A DNA stretch of 43,466 nt from an uncultured Mycoplasma sp. (GTDB taxonomy: Bacteria > Bacillota_I > Bacilli_A > RF39 > UBA660), in assembly GCA_946500895.1 (NCBI GenBank), contig CAMMXG010000012.1, positions 1 to 43,466 on the forward strand, in the 5' to 3' direction. Shown here one piece after another: positions 1 through 8,186 of this stretch. Numbering within the stretch: the first letter of the stretch is position 1; each line of letters starts with the position of its first letter. Under the pieces are notes generated by a model. It did no database searches. It saw only the letters and a list, made by a program, of their open reading frames with translations, and was not told the DNA's origin. The translations under genes were made by a program, and so were the position numbers.

Positions 1-53
<53 letters not shown>

Positions 54-84
54 ATCTTATATATTTTATTAATACACTCATTCA

Positions 85-160
85 TGGTGTCCCCTTAGGG
101 ATTCGAACCCTAGACCCACTGATTAAGAGTCAGTTGCTCTACCAGCTGAGCTAAGGAGAC
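85..160 (-). tRNA. tRNA-Lys(CTT)
   Basis: A complete cloverleaf on the minus strand: acceptor GTCTCCT pairs with AGGGGAC (one T-G pair), D-arm TTAGCTCAGCTGG, anticodon stem ACTGA/TCAGT with loop CTCTTAA (anticodon CTT, Lys), and T-arm GGTTCGAATCC. The discriminator is A and the 3' CCA is encoded at 85-87. It is first in a two-tRNA transcript with tRNA-Ile downstream. Confidence 0.96.
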
Positions 161-179
161 ATCAATTAAATGCTATTTA

Positions 180-207
180 ATTATATCATAAATTTTGCAA
201 TATGCAA
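180..207 (-). promoter_or_regulatory. Promoter of tRNA-Lys/tRNA-Ile
   Basis: On the minus strand TTGCAT (202-207), a 16-bp spacer, then TGA-TATAAT (180-185), an extended -10. The predicted start lies about 13 bases before the tRNA-Lys 5' end. Confidence 0.75.
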
Positions 208-254
208 TACTAATTTCATTATTTTTTCATTTTTTTATCACAATTTTTCATTTT

Positions 255-902
255 TTATTCTTTTATCACTTTCATTTTAGGAAATTTAACCTGCATATAT
301 TCATCAGGATACCATTCATCTATCACTTTAAATACTACATTTGTAGCAGTATTGTTATTGGCTCTATCGGAATACCTAATGGATGCTAAGGCGGTTAAGG
401 AAATGTTTACAATCATAAAAATAGCTACAATGCATGTTGTTATGCGATATAAGTTAACATTTACTTTTTTTAGCATCTTTTTAAACCAAGGATATAATAC
501 ATCTACGCAGAAAACTGCTATAAAACCCCAAGCTAAACAGTATGGTAAGTAAATTCTCCCACCAATATTAAAATTAAAGTGAGAATAATTCCATGTTGAG
601 GTTCCAAAGACATATTCTTGAAAAAGACTGCCAAAATATTCGAAAGCACTTCCTAATATAACTCCTATCAAAAACTTTTGCCAAAATTTTTTGCTTCGAT
701 AATTATTCATTATTAAAAGAACAAAAATTAATCCAAATCCATAAATTGGTTTAAATGGGCCATATAATAATCCTTGCTTGTTGATCCATTCCCCATTCTT
801 AAAAAAATGAAAAAAAGTTTCAAGTACAAAACCAACTAGGCAACCTATTACAAATAACCACACTATTTCTGAAAAAGAAATCTTCTCTTTTTTGTTTTCC
901 AT
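255..902 (-). CDS. PF06541-type integral membrane protein ('putative ABC transporter permease' family)
   Basis: A 215-residue protein with about five hydrophobic helices. Conserved-looking pieces are GFVLETFFHFF near residue 25, GLLYGPFKPIYGFG near 45, a GSAFEYFGS helix, and NIGGRIYLPYCLAWG near 115. These match the PF06541 pattern (glycine-glutamate helix, then N-x-GRI-x-L). The family name includes 'ABC transporter' but no transport activity is established. A close relative lies at 13816-14571 and shares the xxYGPxxPIYGxG and NxxGRIxL blocks. A GTG nine bases upstream is possible, but the AGGAG abuts that GTG and is correctly spaced (8 nt) for the ATG at 902. It is divergent from the gene at 998. 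The function is unknown. Confidence 0.8.
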   Translation of the reverse strand: MENKKEKISFSEIVWLFVIGCLVGFVLETFFHFFKNGEWINKQGLLYGPFKPIYGFGLIFVLLIMNNYRSKKFWQKFLIGVILGSAFEYFGSLFQEYVFGTSTWNYSHFNFNIGGRIYLPYCLAWGFIAVFCVDVLYPWFKKMLKKVNVNLYRITTCIVAIFMIVNISLTALASIRYSDRANNNTATNVVFKVIDEWYPDEYMQVKFPKMKVIKE

Positions 903-917
903 AATGATCACTCCTAC

Positions 918-946
918 ATTATATCAATTTAAAGCTTTAATGTAAA
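918..946 (-). promoter_or_regulatory. Promoter of the PF06541 gene
   Basis: TTTACA (941-946), 17-bp spacer, TGA-TATAAT (918-923) on the minus strand. The predicted +1 (about 911) falls at or inside the AGGAG motif, so the 5' leader would be only about nine bases. Confidence 0.65.
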
Positions 947-950
947 TTAT

Positions 951-978
951 TTTCAAATATTAAATTATATGATACAAT
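951..978 (+). promoter_or_regulatory. Promoter of the 998-1300 gene
   Basis: TTTCAA (951-956), 16-bp spacer, TGA-TACAAT (973-978). It is back to back with the promoter at 918-946. Confidence 0.55.
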
Positions 979-997
979 ATTCATTAGAGGTGAAGTT

Positions 998-1300
998 ATG
1001 CGTAATTATTATTATTGTCAATTAAAAAAAGAGGAAAAGAAAAAAGTAAATGAACAATATAAAAAAGAATATGCAAAAAGTGATTTCCAAAAGAGATTAT
1101 TTCGGCTTGCTATATATAGTATTATTGGTTTCGCTTTTAGTATTTTTTTGGTTGTCTATTCAGTAATTGAACAACGAGATATCGTAAGCAATTTACTTAT
1201 TGCTATTCCTTTGTTTATTGTGGCAATTATCTTTGCAATCGGAAGACATTATGCTAAATTAACTGTACTAAATAAAATTGCTTTAAAAGAAAAAAACTGA
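998..1300 (+). CDS. Small two-helix membrane protein, unknown function
   Basis: A 100-residue protein. A charged, Lys/Tyr-rich N-terminus (about 35 residues) is followed by two hydrophobic segments near residues 36-56 and 64-82 and a basic tail. A GAGGTG ribosome site precedes the ATG by 5 bases. The TGA stop sits inside a hairpin terminator, showing that TGA is a true stop in this organism. No family is recognised. It is divergent from the PF06541 gene and convergent with the thioredoxin gene. Confidence 0.75.
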   Translation: MRNYYYCQLKKEEKKKVNEQYKKEYAKSDFQKRLFRLAIYSIIGFAFSIFLVVYSVIEQRDIVSNLLIAIPLFIVAIIFAIGRHYAKLTVLNKIALKEKN

Positions 1301-1315
1301 GAAATCAGTTTTTTT
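1291..1315. terminator. Bidirectional intrinsic terminator
   Basis: A stem AAAAAACTGA/TCAGTTTTTT with GAAA loop, A-run on one side and T-run on the other. It serves the gene ending at 1300 and the thioredoxin gene ending at 1314. Confidence 0.8.
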
Positions 1316-1604
1316 AAATACTATTTAATATTTTTTCTAGTTCTTCTTTATTTCTAAAGCCTATTACTTTTTCTTTTAATTCCCCATCTTTGAAAAAGCA
1401 GATGGTTGGGATGCTCATCACCCCAAAAGAAGCAGCTAAACTTTCATGAGTATCCACATTAATTTTTAAAATGTTTGCATCCATACTTTCTAATACTGGC
1501 CCAAGCATTTTACATGGTCCACACCAATCAGCATAAAAATCAACAATCCATACTCCTTTATTTATGATATCTTCCAACTTCTCTTTTTCTAAATATTTAA
1601 TCAT
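1314..1604 (-). CDS. trxA: Thioredoxin
   Basis: A 96-residue cytoplasmic disulfide reductase with the thioredoxin fold: VDFYADWCGPCKMLGP around residue 25 carries the catalytic CGPC, and the cis-proline loop reads MSIPTICFF. The C-terminal helix keeps glycine in VIGFRNKEE. It is slightly shorter than a typical 105-residue thioredoxin. The start overlaps the cvpA stop as TAATG and uses the GAGGAAAA ribosome site inside cvpA, so the two are translationally coupled. No thioredoxin reductase is in the window. Confidence 0.92.
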   Translation of the reverse strand: MIKYLEKEKLEDIINKGVWIVDFYADWCGPCKMLGPVLESMDANILKINVDTHESLAASFGVMSIPTICFFKDGELKEKVIGFRNKEELEKILNSI

Positions 1605-2323
1605 TAATTTTCCTCCTCAAAAGTATTTAAAATTGTTTCAGCACCAGCAAAATCTAATTTTTCACTATCAATTAATTTTCTTGTTGTTTCTGGTGTTATA
1701 ACATGATATCTTAACATAATACTTAATATTTCGCCATTATAAGCATCTTTATTGCTATCTCCTTCATATTTATCTTGTAAGTCACTAATTTCTATAATAG
1801 CATCATAAGTTTCATTAACCATGGAACCAATTAGTGGTGTTTTATCAATAATACTCATAGCAACACTACTTTCTCTTATCCAAGTATGAGTTCCATTAAA
1901 TTGTAGTAATACGAATAAAATAATAAAACTAAATACAACCGCTTCTAAGAATCCTAGTACAGCGCCAATTATTTTAGATGGAATTCCCAAAATAATAGTC
2001 ATTGTTAAGAATTTTTCAATGATACCAGTTAGCTTTAATATTAAAGATAGTATGCCATATAGCACAACAAATACAATTATATAAGCAATACTTTCATATA
2101 ATAAAATATTTAAAGTAACTAATCCTTGCCAACTTCCACTAAAATCAAAGAATGGTACAAAATTGTAAAGTAAATCCGCGACAGGATTTTTTAAATAGTA
2201 AGCAATTACGACTACAGCAATGGTACCAACTAAACCTACTAAGCTTCTGATAGCGCCTTTTTTAAAACCTAAAACTGCCCCTAAAAGTAGAAACAATATT
2301 ACTATTGCATCAACAATTGTCAT
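1604..2323 (-). CDS. cvpA: CvpA family membrane protein
   Basis: A 239-residue protein. The N-terminal half has four hydrophobic helices beginning TIVDAIVILFLLLGAVLGF with the CvpA-typical glycine-rich GAVLGFKKGAIRS loop. The C-terminal about 80 residues are soluble and acidic. CvpA proteins are membrane proteins linked to colicin V production and biofilm or envelope traits; the molecular role is unclear. The ribosome site AAGGAG precedes the ATG well. First gene of a cvpA-trx operon ending at the terminator at 1291-1315. Confidence 0.85.
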   Translation of the reverse strand: MTIVDAIVILFLLLGAVLGFKKGAIRSLVGLVGTIAVVVIAYYLKNPVADLLYNFVPFFDFSGSWQGLVTLNILLYESIAYIIVFVVLYGILSLILKLTGIIEKFLTMTIILGIPSKIIGAVLGFLEAVVFSFIILFVLLQFNGTHTWIRESSVAMSIIDKTPLIGSMVNETYDAIIEISDLQDKYEGDSNKDAYNGEILSIMLRYHVITPETTRKLIDSEKLDFAGAETILNTFEEEN

Positions 2324-2360
2324 TTTATCAACTCCTTACCATAATTATATACTAAACTTT

Positions 2361-2389
2361 TTGAAAAATAAAGCAATATATGATATTAT
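2361..2389 (+). promoter_or_regulatory. Promoter of rnhC
   Basis: TTGAAA (2361-2366), 17-bp spacer, TGA-TATTAT (2384-2389), extended -10. The ribosome site GAGGTG lies at about 2398. Confidence 0.7.
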
Positions 2390-2409
2390 TATTTTATGAG
2401 GTGTAAAAA

Positions 2410-3342
2410 ATGACAATAGTTTTTAAAGTTAGTGATAATATTAAACCGCTCATGATGGAGTTTTACAAAGATAGAATGTTAGATAAGAAACCTCCCTACT
2501 CTGTTTTTCAAGTTAAAGAATATGATTGTGTTATTACTTTATATGAATCAGGTAAGGCTATGTTTCAAGGAATTGGTGCAGATATAGAGGCTAGTTATTG
2601 GATAGAAGAAGAACGAATTAAAAATGGTCGTATAATTGATATTACTACAGGTAAAGATAAAAAAAATACACCAGAAACAAGAATTTTATTTAATGAAAGT
2701 ACCATTGGTTCTGATGAAGTTGGAACGGGAGATTTTTTTGGACCAATTGTTGTAACTGCTACCTATGTTTCTAAAGAAGATATTTCTTTCTTAATTGATT
2801 TAGGTGTCAGAGATTCTAAAAAAATTACGGATGATAAAATTAAAAGGATTGCTCCTGCTATTATTAAAAAAATACCCTACACCACTTTTATTTTAACTAA
2901 TACTAGCTATAATAAAAATTGGAGTGAAGATCTTAATATGAATAAGATTAAAGCTATTTTACATAATAAAGTTTTAGTTAGTATGAAAAATAAAAATTAT
3001 CCTTATGAAAAGATTATTGTTGATCAATTTGTTTATCCGGCTAAATATTTTGAGCATATTAAAGATGCCAAAGAAAAGGTTACAGATATTACTTTTACAA
3101 CTAAAGCTGAAGATAAATGTTTATCTGTTGCAGCAGCATCTATTATTTCTCGATATATCTTTTTAGGAGAAATGGAAAAATTAAGTAAAGAGATGGGAAT
3201 GACTATTCCTAAAGGTGCTGGGCCAAATGTTGATGAAGTGGGTATAGAAATTGTTCAGAAATTTGGCTTTGATAAATTATATGACATAGCAAAAATGAAT
3301 TTTAAAAATAAAGATAAAATTAAAAATGGCCTTAAAAAATAA
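2410..3342 (+). CDS. rnhC: Ribonuclease HIII
   Basis: A 310-residue enzyme that cleaves the RNA strand of RNA-DNA hybrids. Residues 1-80 form the N-terminal TBP-like substrate-binding domain of RNase HIII. The catalytic RNase H domain starts with GSDEVGTGDFFGP near residue 98, the type 2 RNase H signature with two acidic residues. Further acidic motifs are VRDSKKI, IVDQF and the late EDKCLSVAAASIISRY. The length matches the family (about 310). CvpA is often found near RNase HIII in Firmicutes, here divergently. The gene ends in a bidirectional terminator shared with holA. Confidence 0.95.
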   Translation: MTIVFKVSDNIKPLMMEFYKDRMLDKKPPYSVFQVKEYDCVITLYESGKAMFQGIGADIEASYWIEEERIKNGRIIDITTGKDKKNTPETRILFNESTIGSDEVGTGDFFGPIVVTATYVSKEDISFLIDLGVRDSKKITDDKIKRIAPAIIKKIPYTTFILTNTSYNKNWSEDLNMNKIKAILHNKVLVSMKNKNYPYEKIIVDQFVYPAKYFEHIKDAKEKVTDITFTTKAEDKCLSVAAASIISRYIFLGEMEKLSKEMGMTIPKGAGPNVDEVGIEIVQKFGFDKLYDIAKMNFKNKDKIKNGLKK

Positions 3343-3353
3343 GCCATTTTTTT
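3323..3353. terminator. Bidirectional terminator between rnhC and holA
   Basis: Stem AAAATGGC (3323-3330) / GCCATTTT (3343-3350) followed by TTT on the plus strand, and by a T-run on the minus strand. Confidence 0.8.
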
Positions 3354-4293
3354 ATGAACAAATATCTAAAATTAAGAGTTCTAGTGCATAGAATTTATCT
3401 AGTTTGCCACTTTTTATTTTTAAATCTAAGTCTTCTAGTTTTACTAACCACTCTTCTAATTCTTTTATTTTGTATGGAAAAGCTTTTTTTAGATATTTTT
3501 CTAATTGCCAATCCATTAAATTTAACTCACTTAATATTTCATATTCTCGTTTGTTTTGCTCTAATAATTTTTTGATGTTTAACATAATACGTATATCTCT
3601 AGCAATAAGAGCAATTAAAATAGTAGGTTCCACTTTCATAGTTTTTAAATCGTTTAACAATGCTAAACTTTTTTCTAAATCACCATCAATTAAAGCATCA
3701 ACAAACAGAAAATTATTGGTATTAATAGATTTAGATATAATATTTTCAACATCTGATTTTTTGATATAACACGGATTATTATAATATAAAATTATTTTTT
3801 CTACTTCGCTCATTACTAAATCATAATTGTTTAGGCTATTAGCAACAATATATTTTATCGTATCTTTATCAATTTTATAATTTTCTTTTTGAAAGTACTT
3901 TTCTACTCTACTCTCTATTTCATAATATTTAAGAGTCGGGATGTTTATTATTTCATACTTTTCTTTTAGCACTTTCGTTATTTTTTTTCTGCTGTCAAGT
4001 TTTTCGTTACAAATAAAAATAAGGCTGGATAAAGAATTGGGATTATTAAAGTAATTTAATAATGAAGTTGTATCTTTTTCATTTAATTTTCCACTGCCAA
4101 AAAAATTAGCGTTTCTAATAATAATAAATTTTTCTTCTTCAAACATAGAAAAATAACCTGCTTCTAATAAAACATCATCAATACTATTAATGCCCATGTC
4201 AAAAGAAGTTACATTTTTATTATCTTTTATAATATTATTTATTGCTTCATTGATTAGTAATCTGCTTTCACCATTAATTAATACTATCTTCAT
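3352..4293 (-). CDS. holA: DNA polymerase III subunit delta
   Basis: A 313-residue clamp-loader subunit that opens the beta clamp at the replication fork. It shows the HolA layout: an N-terminal AAA-like fold (ESRLLINEAINNIIK, FSMFEEEKFIIIRNANFF), a middle helical lid (NNYDLVMSEVEKIILYY) and a C-terminal collar domain (LIALIARDIRIMLNIKKLLEQ). As expected for delta, no Walker A motif is present. The ATG at 4293 is preferred over the GTG at 4302 because of ribosome-site spacing. In many Firmicutes holA follows comEC directly; here the DUF1016 gene separates them. Confidence 0.9.
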   Translation of the reverse strand: MKIVLINGESRLLINEAINNIIKDNKNVTSFDMGINSIDDVLLEAGYFSMFEEEKFIIIRNANFFGSGKLNEKDTTSLLNYFNNPNSLSSLIFICNEKLDSRKKITKVLKEKYEIINIPTLKYYEIESRVEKYFQKENYKIDKDTIKYIVANSLNNYDLVMSEVEKIILYYNNPCYIKKSDVENIISKSINTNNFLFVDALIDGDLEKSLALLNDLKTMKVEPTILIALIARDIRIMLNIKKLLEQNKREYEILSELNLMDWQLEKYLKKAFPYKIKELEEWLVKLEDLDLKIKSGKLDKFYALELLILDICS

Positions 4294-4356
4294 ATTTACC
4301 ACTTCTTAATTATAACATCAAATTGCTAAAATATATAGTTTATTTCTAATTTTTTC

Positions 4357-5250
4357 TTATATCATTTCGTATTCTTTAGCAAGAATTCTCTCATCACTAC
4401 AATATTCCATAACATATTTATCATTTTTCCTGACAATTATTATTCCTATTGTTCTATCTTCCTCCATAGTTTTCATATTTTTATCTATGTAATGCATGTA
4501 TGTTTCGATTTGACCAATATGTTCCTTTTTTAAATTAGTTGTTTTTAATTCAATTACTACATAACACTTAAACCGAATATTGTATAGAAGTAAATCTATG
4601 AAATTGTATTTATTGCCTATTTTTATTTTATATTCATTTGCAATAAAGGTAAAACCACTTCCTAGTTCTTTTAAAAAAGATGGAATATCTTCTAATATTA
4701 GTTTTTGTAAAATCTTTTCTGATATGTTTTCATATTTATTAGTGTTTTTAATAATAATTGGATTTTTCACTAAATCTTGAATTCCTATTTCTCTATTTTC
4801 ACTTAATTTTTCTTTCGTTTCTTTTGGCAATCTCTCATATTCATTATTTTTTAATTTTTGAATTAACTCTCTTTTACTTAAATTTTCTTGTTTACATATA
4901 GTTATATAGTATAATATTTCGTTTTCTTCTTTTATCCTCAATAATTCGCAGTAATGACTCCATGTTAAAATTGCAGCCACTGGTTGCAATTTTTCATTAC
5001 AGCATATTTTTTCATAATATAGTCTCATATTATAAAGGGTTCTAGTACTATAATTTTTATTTAGTTCTTTTGATAATCGATATGAATATTCTTTTATAAC
5101 TCCTTCGCCATAACGCTTTTTAGCTTCCGATAAAAGTTTTCCAACTTGGTAATAAGTTTCTAAATCACTCTTATTTTTGCTATAATCTTTTATTTTCTTT
5201 GCTATTTCATTATTTATTATCTGTTTTTTTATTTCATTATAATAGTTCAT
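4357..5250 (-). CDS. DUF1016/YhcG-type PD-(D/E)XK nuclease-like protein
   Basis: A 297-residue protein. Residues about 15-110 match the DUF1016 N-terminal winged-helix region (YYQVGKLLSEAKKRYGEG, LSKELNKNYSTRTLYNMRLYY). Residues about 190-290 form the nuclease-like C-terminus: the acidic residue in FIDLLLYN and ELKT in CYVVIELKTTNLKKEH fit D-(x)n-ExK catalysis, followed by GQIETYMHYID. Family members are spread by horizontal transfer and are often near mobile or restriction genes, but their role is unsettled. A clean AAAGGAG site precedes the ATG, and it lies 14 bases after comEC on the same strand, so it is probably expressed with the competence operon. See the finding on its position. Confidence 0.82.
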   Translation of the reverse strand: MNYYNEIKKQIINNEIAKKIKDYSKNKSDLETYYQVGKLLSEAKKRYGEGVIKEYSYRLSKELNKNYSTRTLYNMRLYYEKICCNEKLQPVAAILTWSHYCELLRIKEENEILYYITICKQENLSKRELIQKLKNNEYERLPKETKEKLSENREIGIQDLVKNPIIIKNTNKYENISEKILQKLILEDIPSFLKELGSGFTFIANEYKIKIGNKYNFIDLLLYNIRFKCYVVIELKTTNLKKEHIGQIETYMHYIDKNMKTMEEDRTIGIIIVRKNDKYVMEYCSDERILAKEYEMI

Positions 5251-5264
5251 TTCTTTCTCCTTTT

Positions 5265-7364
5265 CTATGGTTGGAAGGTTTCTATTTTTAATAAGTTATT
5301 CTTAATTTTAAACACTATACTTCCATTTAAATCTGTTCTATAAATTTTACTTTGCTTTAAGTTATTCAATGTATCTAGATTAGGGTGCCCATATCTATTA
5401 TTTCTTCCTACTGATATAATTGAATATGTTGGGTTTGCTTCATCAATAAAAGTTTTACTGCTACTTGTTTTACTACCGTGGTGTCCTATCTTTAAAATGT
5501 CTATGTTCTTCAGATTATACTTTTCTAATAAGTCTTTTTCTACTTCTACTCCTGCATCCCCCATTAAAAGTAACTTTATTCCGTTTAAATTTAAATATAA
5601 AACAAGTGAATTATCATTTTCGTTATCGTAAAAGTTATCATTCAAAAAATATAGTTTATTATTTTTTAGATTTAATTCTTTTAAATTTTGAGTATAGTTT
5701 ATTTTCTTTTGCTCTAATATTTTAATTATTTTTAATTCTAAATCATTGTATTCATCGTTATTTAATATAACTTGGTTGATTTTAAAATTTTCAAGTAAAT
5801 TGATTGCCTCTCCTATATGGTCAAAATCGCCATGAGTACCAATCAAATAATCTATTTTGGTAATTCCTTTGCTTTTTAAGAAAGTTATCACATTATCAGA
5901 AATATTATAAGTTTTATTTTTCTTTTCCCATTCCTCTGTTTCATATGTTATTTTCCCACCAGTATCAATCATTACTACATAGCTTAAGTTACTACCAACA
6001 ATTACTGTGGAATCTCCTTGACCTACATCGAGAAAATAAACATAAGAAGAGGCATCCAGATATGGGAGTAATTTGTAACTTATTACCAATAGTACAATTG
6101 CGAATATGTATTTAACATTATACTTATATACTAGATAAACAATTAAATAGTAGATAATAATAAAAACATAATTAATCTTAGGAACCACTAAGTTTAAAGA
6201 AAATAAATTTAAGATGTGGCTTATCCATTCCAAACACCTTATTCCTATTATTAATAATGGTTCTAATATGGGAATAACAAAAGTTGCTAGAGTTAAAGGA
6301 AATAAAATAATTGTAACAATTGGCACAATTATGATATTATTAAGAATTGTAAGTAAATTAATTTCATAAAAATTATAAATAGTTACTGGAAAGCTAAGCA
6401 TAAAGGCAATTGCGCTGGTTTTCATAAGTTTTGCAAGGTAATTTCCCTTTATTTTTTTACTAAATAAAATCAAACCAAAGGATGTTAAAAATGAATAAAT
6501 AAATCCTAAATTATAAATATTGAATGGATTGATAAGTATGAGTAAAAGAAATAGTAAATATAAGACATTTATGGTATTTAGATTTAGCTTACTTTTCCGG
6601 TTAAGAAGCAAAAAGATAAATAATAATCCTCCTCGAAGGACAGAAGGTGTAAACCCAACCAAAAACATGTAAAATATTAAAAATAATATTATTATAATAT
6701 TACCTAGCCATTCTTTTAATTTAACTTTTTTAAATATTGTGTTTAAAAATAATGCTAGAGAACTGATATGCATTCCTGAAACAGCAAAAAGATGGGTAGT
6801 TCCGTTGGCTTGATATTCTTTATAAACATCATTTGCGATATAGTCAACCTCCCCTAAAATTAAGGCATATAGATATGCGCTAGAACTACCCATCTTTTCA
6901 ATTTTATGCATAAAATCTGTTTTAACTTGGTTTAAAAAAATTGTTTTGTCTGTCAAATTAATTTTATTTGCTGTAAAAGTTTTATAAATTTTATTATTAT
7001 ATAAATATTCTTTGTAATTAAAGGTATTTGGTATTGTATTATTATATGGTGCATTTAAAGTTCCTTCTAAATCTATTTTAGATCCTAATAATAGATTTTC
7101 TTGTAAATATTCTTTTTCTTCTAAAGTATTGATATAGTATGTTACTTGAATTTTTTCACTTTCTTTAATTAACAGACTTAACTTATTTCCATCAATTGTA
7201 TAAGATATGATATTTCCTGTTATTTGGGTTGTATTTTCGTCTAATTTACTTTCATAAGTTATCCATTTGGTTGTTATTAAAACATAAACGATAATAAAAA
7301 CCAGACTTAGAATTATAAATCTTTTAGACTGTAATGTAATCTTTAATCTTTGTAAATAAGGCAT
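5265..7364 (-). CDS. comEC: ComEC/Rec2 DNA internalization channel
   Basis: A 699-residue membrane protein that carries single-stranded DNA across the membrane during natural transformation. An N-terminal OB-like DUF4131 region follows the first helix, then the ComEC/Rec2 core (ALILGEVDYI, HLFAVSGMHISSLALF near residues 165-200) with many transmembrane helices. The C-terminal metallo-beta-lactamase-like domain begins FLDVGQGDSTVIV, followed by GTHGDFDHIGEA and KIGHHGSKTSSS. This metal-binding set (HGDFDH, HHGS) looks complete, consistent with an active nuclease domain. Length is close to B. subtilis ComEC. It overlaps comEA by 41 bases. Confidence 0.95.
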   Translation of the reverse strand: MPYLQRLKITLQSKRFIILSLVFIIVYVLITTKWITYESKLDENTTQITGNIISYTIDGNKLSLLIKESEKIQVTYYINTLEEKEYLQENLLLGSKIDLEGTLNAPYNNTIPNTFNYKEYLYNNKIYKTFTANKINLTDKTIFLNQVKTDFMHKIEKMGSSSAYLYALILGEVDYIANDVYKEYQANGTTHLFAVSGMHISSLALFLNTIFKKVKLKEWLGNIIIILFLIFYMFLVGFTPSVLRGGLLFIFLLLNRKSKLNLNTINVLYLLFLLLILINPFNIYNLGFIYSFLTSFGLILFSKKIKGNYLAKLMKTSAIAFMLSFPVTIYNFYEINLLTILNNIIIVPIVTIILFPLTLATFVIPILEPLLIIGIRCLEWISHILNLFSLNLVVPKINYVFIIIYYLIVYLVYKYNVKYIFAIVLLVISYKLLPYLDASSYVYFLDVGQGDSTVIVGSNLSYVVMIDTGGKITYETEEWEKKNKTYNISDNVITFLKSKGITKIDYLIGTHGDFDHIGEAINLLENFKINQVILNNDEYNDLELKIIKILEQKKINYTQNLKELNLKNNKLYFLNDNFYDNENDNSLVLYLNLNGIKLLLMGDAGVEVEKDLLEKYNLKNIDILKIGHHGSKTSSSKTFIDEANPTYSIISVGRNNRYGHPNLDTLNNLKQSKIYRTDLNGSIVFKIKNNLLKIETFQP

Positions 7365-8055
7365 CGCCTATTCCACTTACATTTAGAATATCTTCTATGC
7401 TAGTAAAATTGCCATTGGTATTTCGATAATCGATTATAGCTTCTGCTTTAACATCACCAATTCCGTTTAGTGTAGTTAGTTCGCTTTTCGTTGCAGTATT
7501 TATGTTCACTAACTTGCTTGTACTTTCGTTTTCTGCTGTTGTATCCATATCTGTGCCTACATTATCGCCAGTGATAATGATACTTTCGATTTTTTCTACA
7601 CAATCCTCAATATTATAACTTGATGTATTACAAGATGAGTTTGTAGTAGATACTCCTGTATTTGAAGAAGATTTATCTATTTCCTTTTTGGTATACACGT
7701 ATATAACCATTTCGTCACTTACTTTTTTGCTTAGGTTAATTGTGTCTTGCACTGCATCTTCTGTAAAACCACCTGCAAGAGTAATAACATCACTAATAAT
7801 TGCTCCTTCATTTACTTCATAAACACCAGGAGCCTCAACAGCTCCTTTTACATCAACGTGAAAAACTAATTGTTCTGGTTCTTCCTCCTTTTCTTCTTCA
7901 TCCATGTTTGCCATTAAATTGATATTTTCAATTGTTTCTACATTATCTTCTTTCTTAAAAATACTAAAACAAGATAGAGCAATGCATATACAAATTAAAA
8001 ATCCAAAAGTAATTTCTTTGGCATATTTTTTAAAATAGAATATAATATTTTCCAT
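7324..8055 (-). CDS. comEA: ComEA competence DNA receptor
   Basis: A 243-residue membrane-anchored DNA-binding protein that delivers DNA to ComEC. An N-terminal helix (GFLICICIALSCFSIF) anchors it. A SLBB-type domain follows at about residues 60-125 (VFHVDVKGAVEAPGVYEVNEG), then a Thr/Ser-rich linker and a C-terminal double helix-hairpin-helix (LVNINTATKSELTTLNGIG, IEDILNVSGIG). ATG at 8055 is chosen because AAAGGAGG lies 6 bases ahead and the promoter's -10 overlaps the alternative GTG at 8076. It overlaps comEC, and it is the only clear promoter-proximal gene of the competence operon. Confidence 0.94.
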   Translation of the reverse strand: MENIIFYFKKYAKEITFGFLICICIALSCFSIFKKEDNVETIENINLMANMDEEEKEEEPEQLVFHVDVKGAVEAPGVYEVNEGAIISDVITLAGGFTEDAVQDTINLSKKVSDEMVIYVYTKKEIDKSSSNTGVSTTNSSCNTSSYNIEDCVEKIESIIITGDNVGTDMDTTAENESTSKLVNINTATKSELTTLNGIGDVKAEAIIDYRNTNGNFTSIEDILNVSGIGDALFTKIKDYITV

Positions 8056-8076
8056 TCTTTTCCTCCTTTCTGCCAC

Positions 8077-8105
8077 ATTGTAGCAGATTAGAGGTTCTAA
8101 TGCAA
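8077..8105 (-). promoter_or_regulatory. Promoter of the comEA operon
   Basis: TTGCAT (8100-8105), 17-bp spacer, TGC-TACAAT (8077-8082) on the minus strand. Start near 8070, about 15 bases before comEA. Confidence 0.7.
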
Positions 8106-8123
8106 AAGTATAATTGGGAGTAA

Positions 8124-8179
8124 TTCAACCATGAAATCAACTAATTTCACTAGGCAAATCGGTATATTTCATCGTTGAA
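8124..8179. repeat. Imperfect inverted repeat upstream of comEA
   Basis: TTCAACCATGAAAT (8124-8137) and ATTTCATCGTTGAA (8166-8179) form a 14-bp inverted repeat with one mismatch and a 28-base centre. It ends 19 bases upstream of the comEA -35 and has no T-run, so it is more likely an operator or structural element than a terminator. Confidence 0.6.
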
Positions 8180-8186
8180 ATCAATA

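Noticed and set aside
1288-1316. Mycoplasma genetic code (TGA as Trp)
   Set aside because: TGA ends genes inside a terminator hairpin and Trp is encoded by TGG throughout.
4580-4780. Plus-strand frames over minus-strand genes (for example at 4580, 3404, 9131, 22300)
   Set aside because: They are antisense to genes with clear families and lack ribosome sites.
8056-8076. GTG start of comEA at 8076
   Set aside because: It overlaps the -10 hexamer and precedes the ribosome site; ATG at 8055 has AGGAGG ahead.
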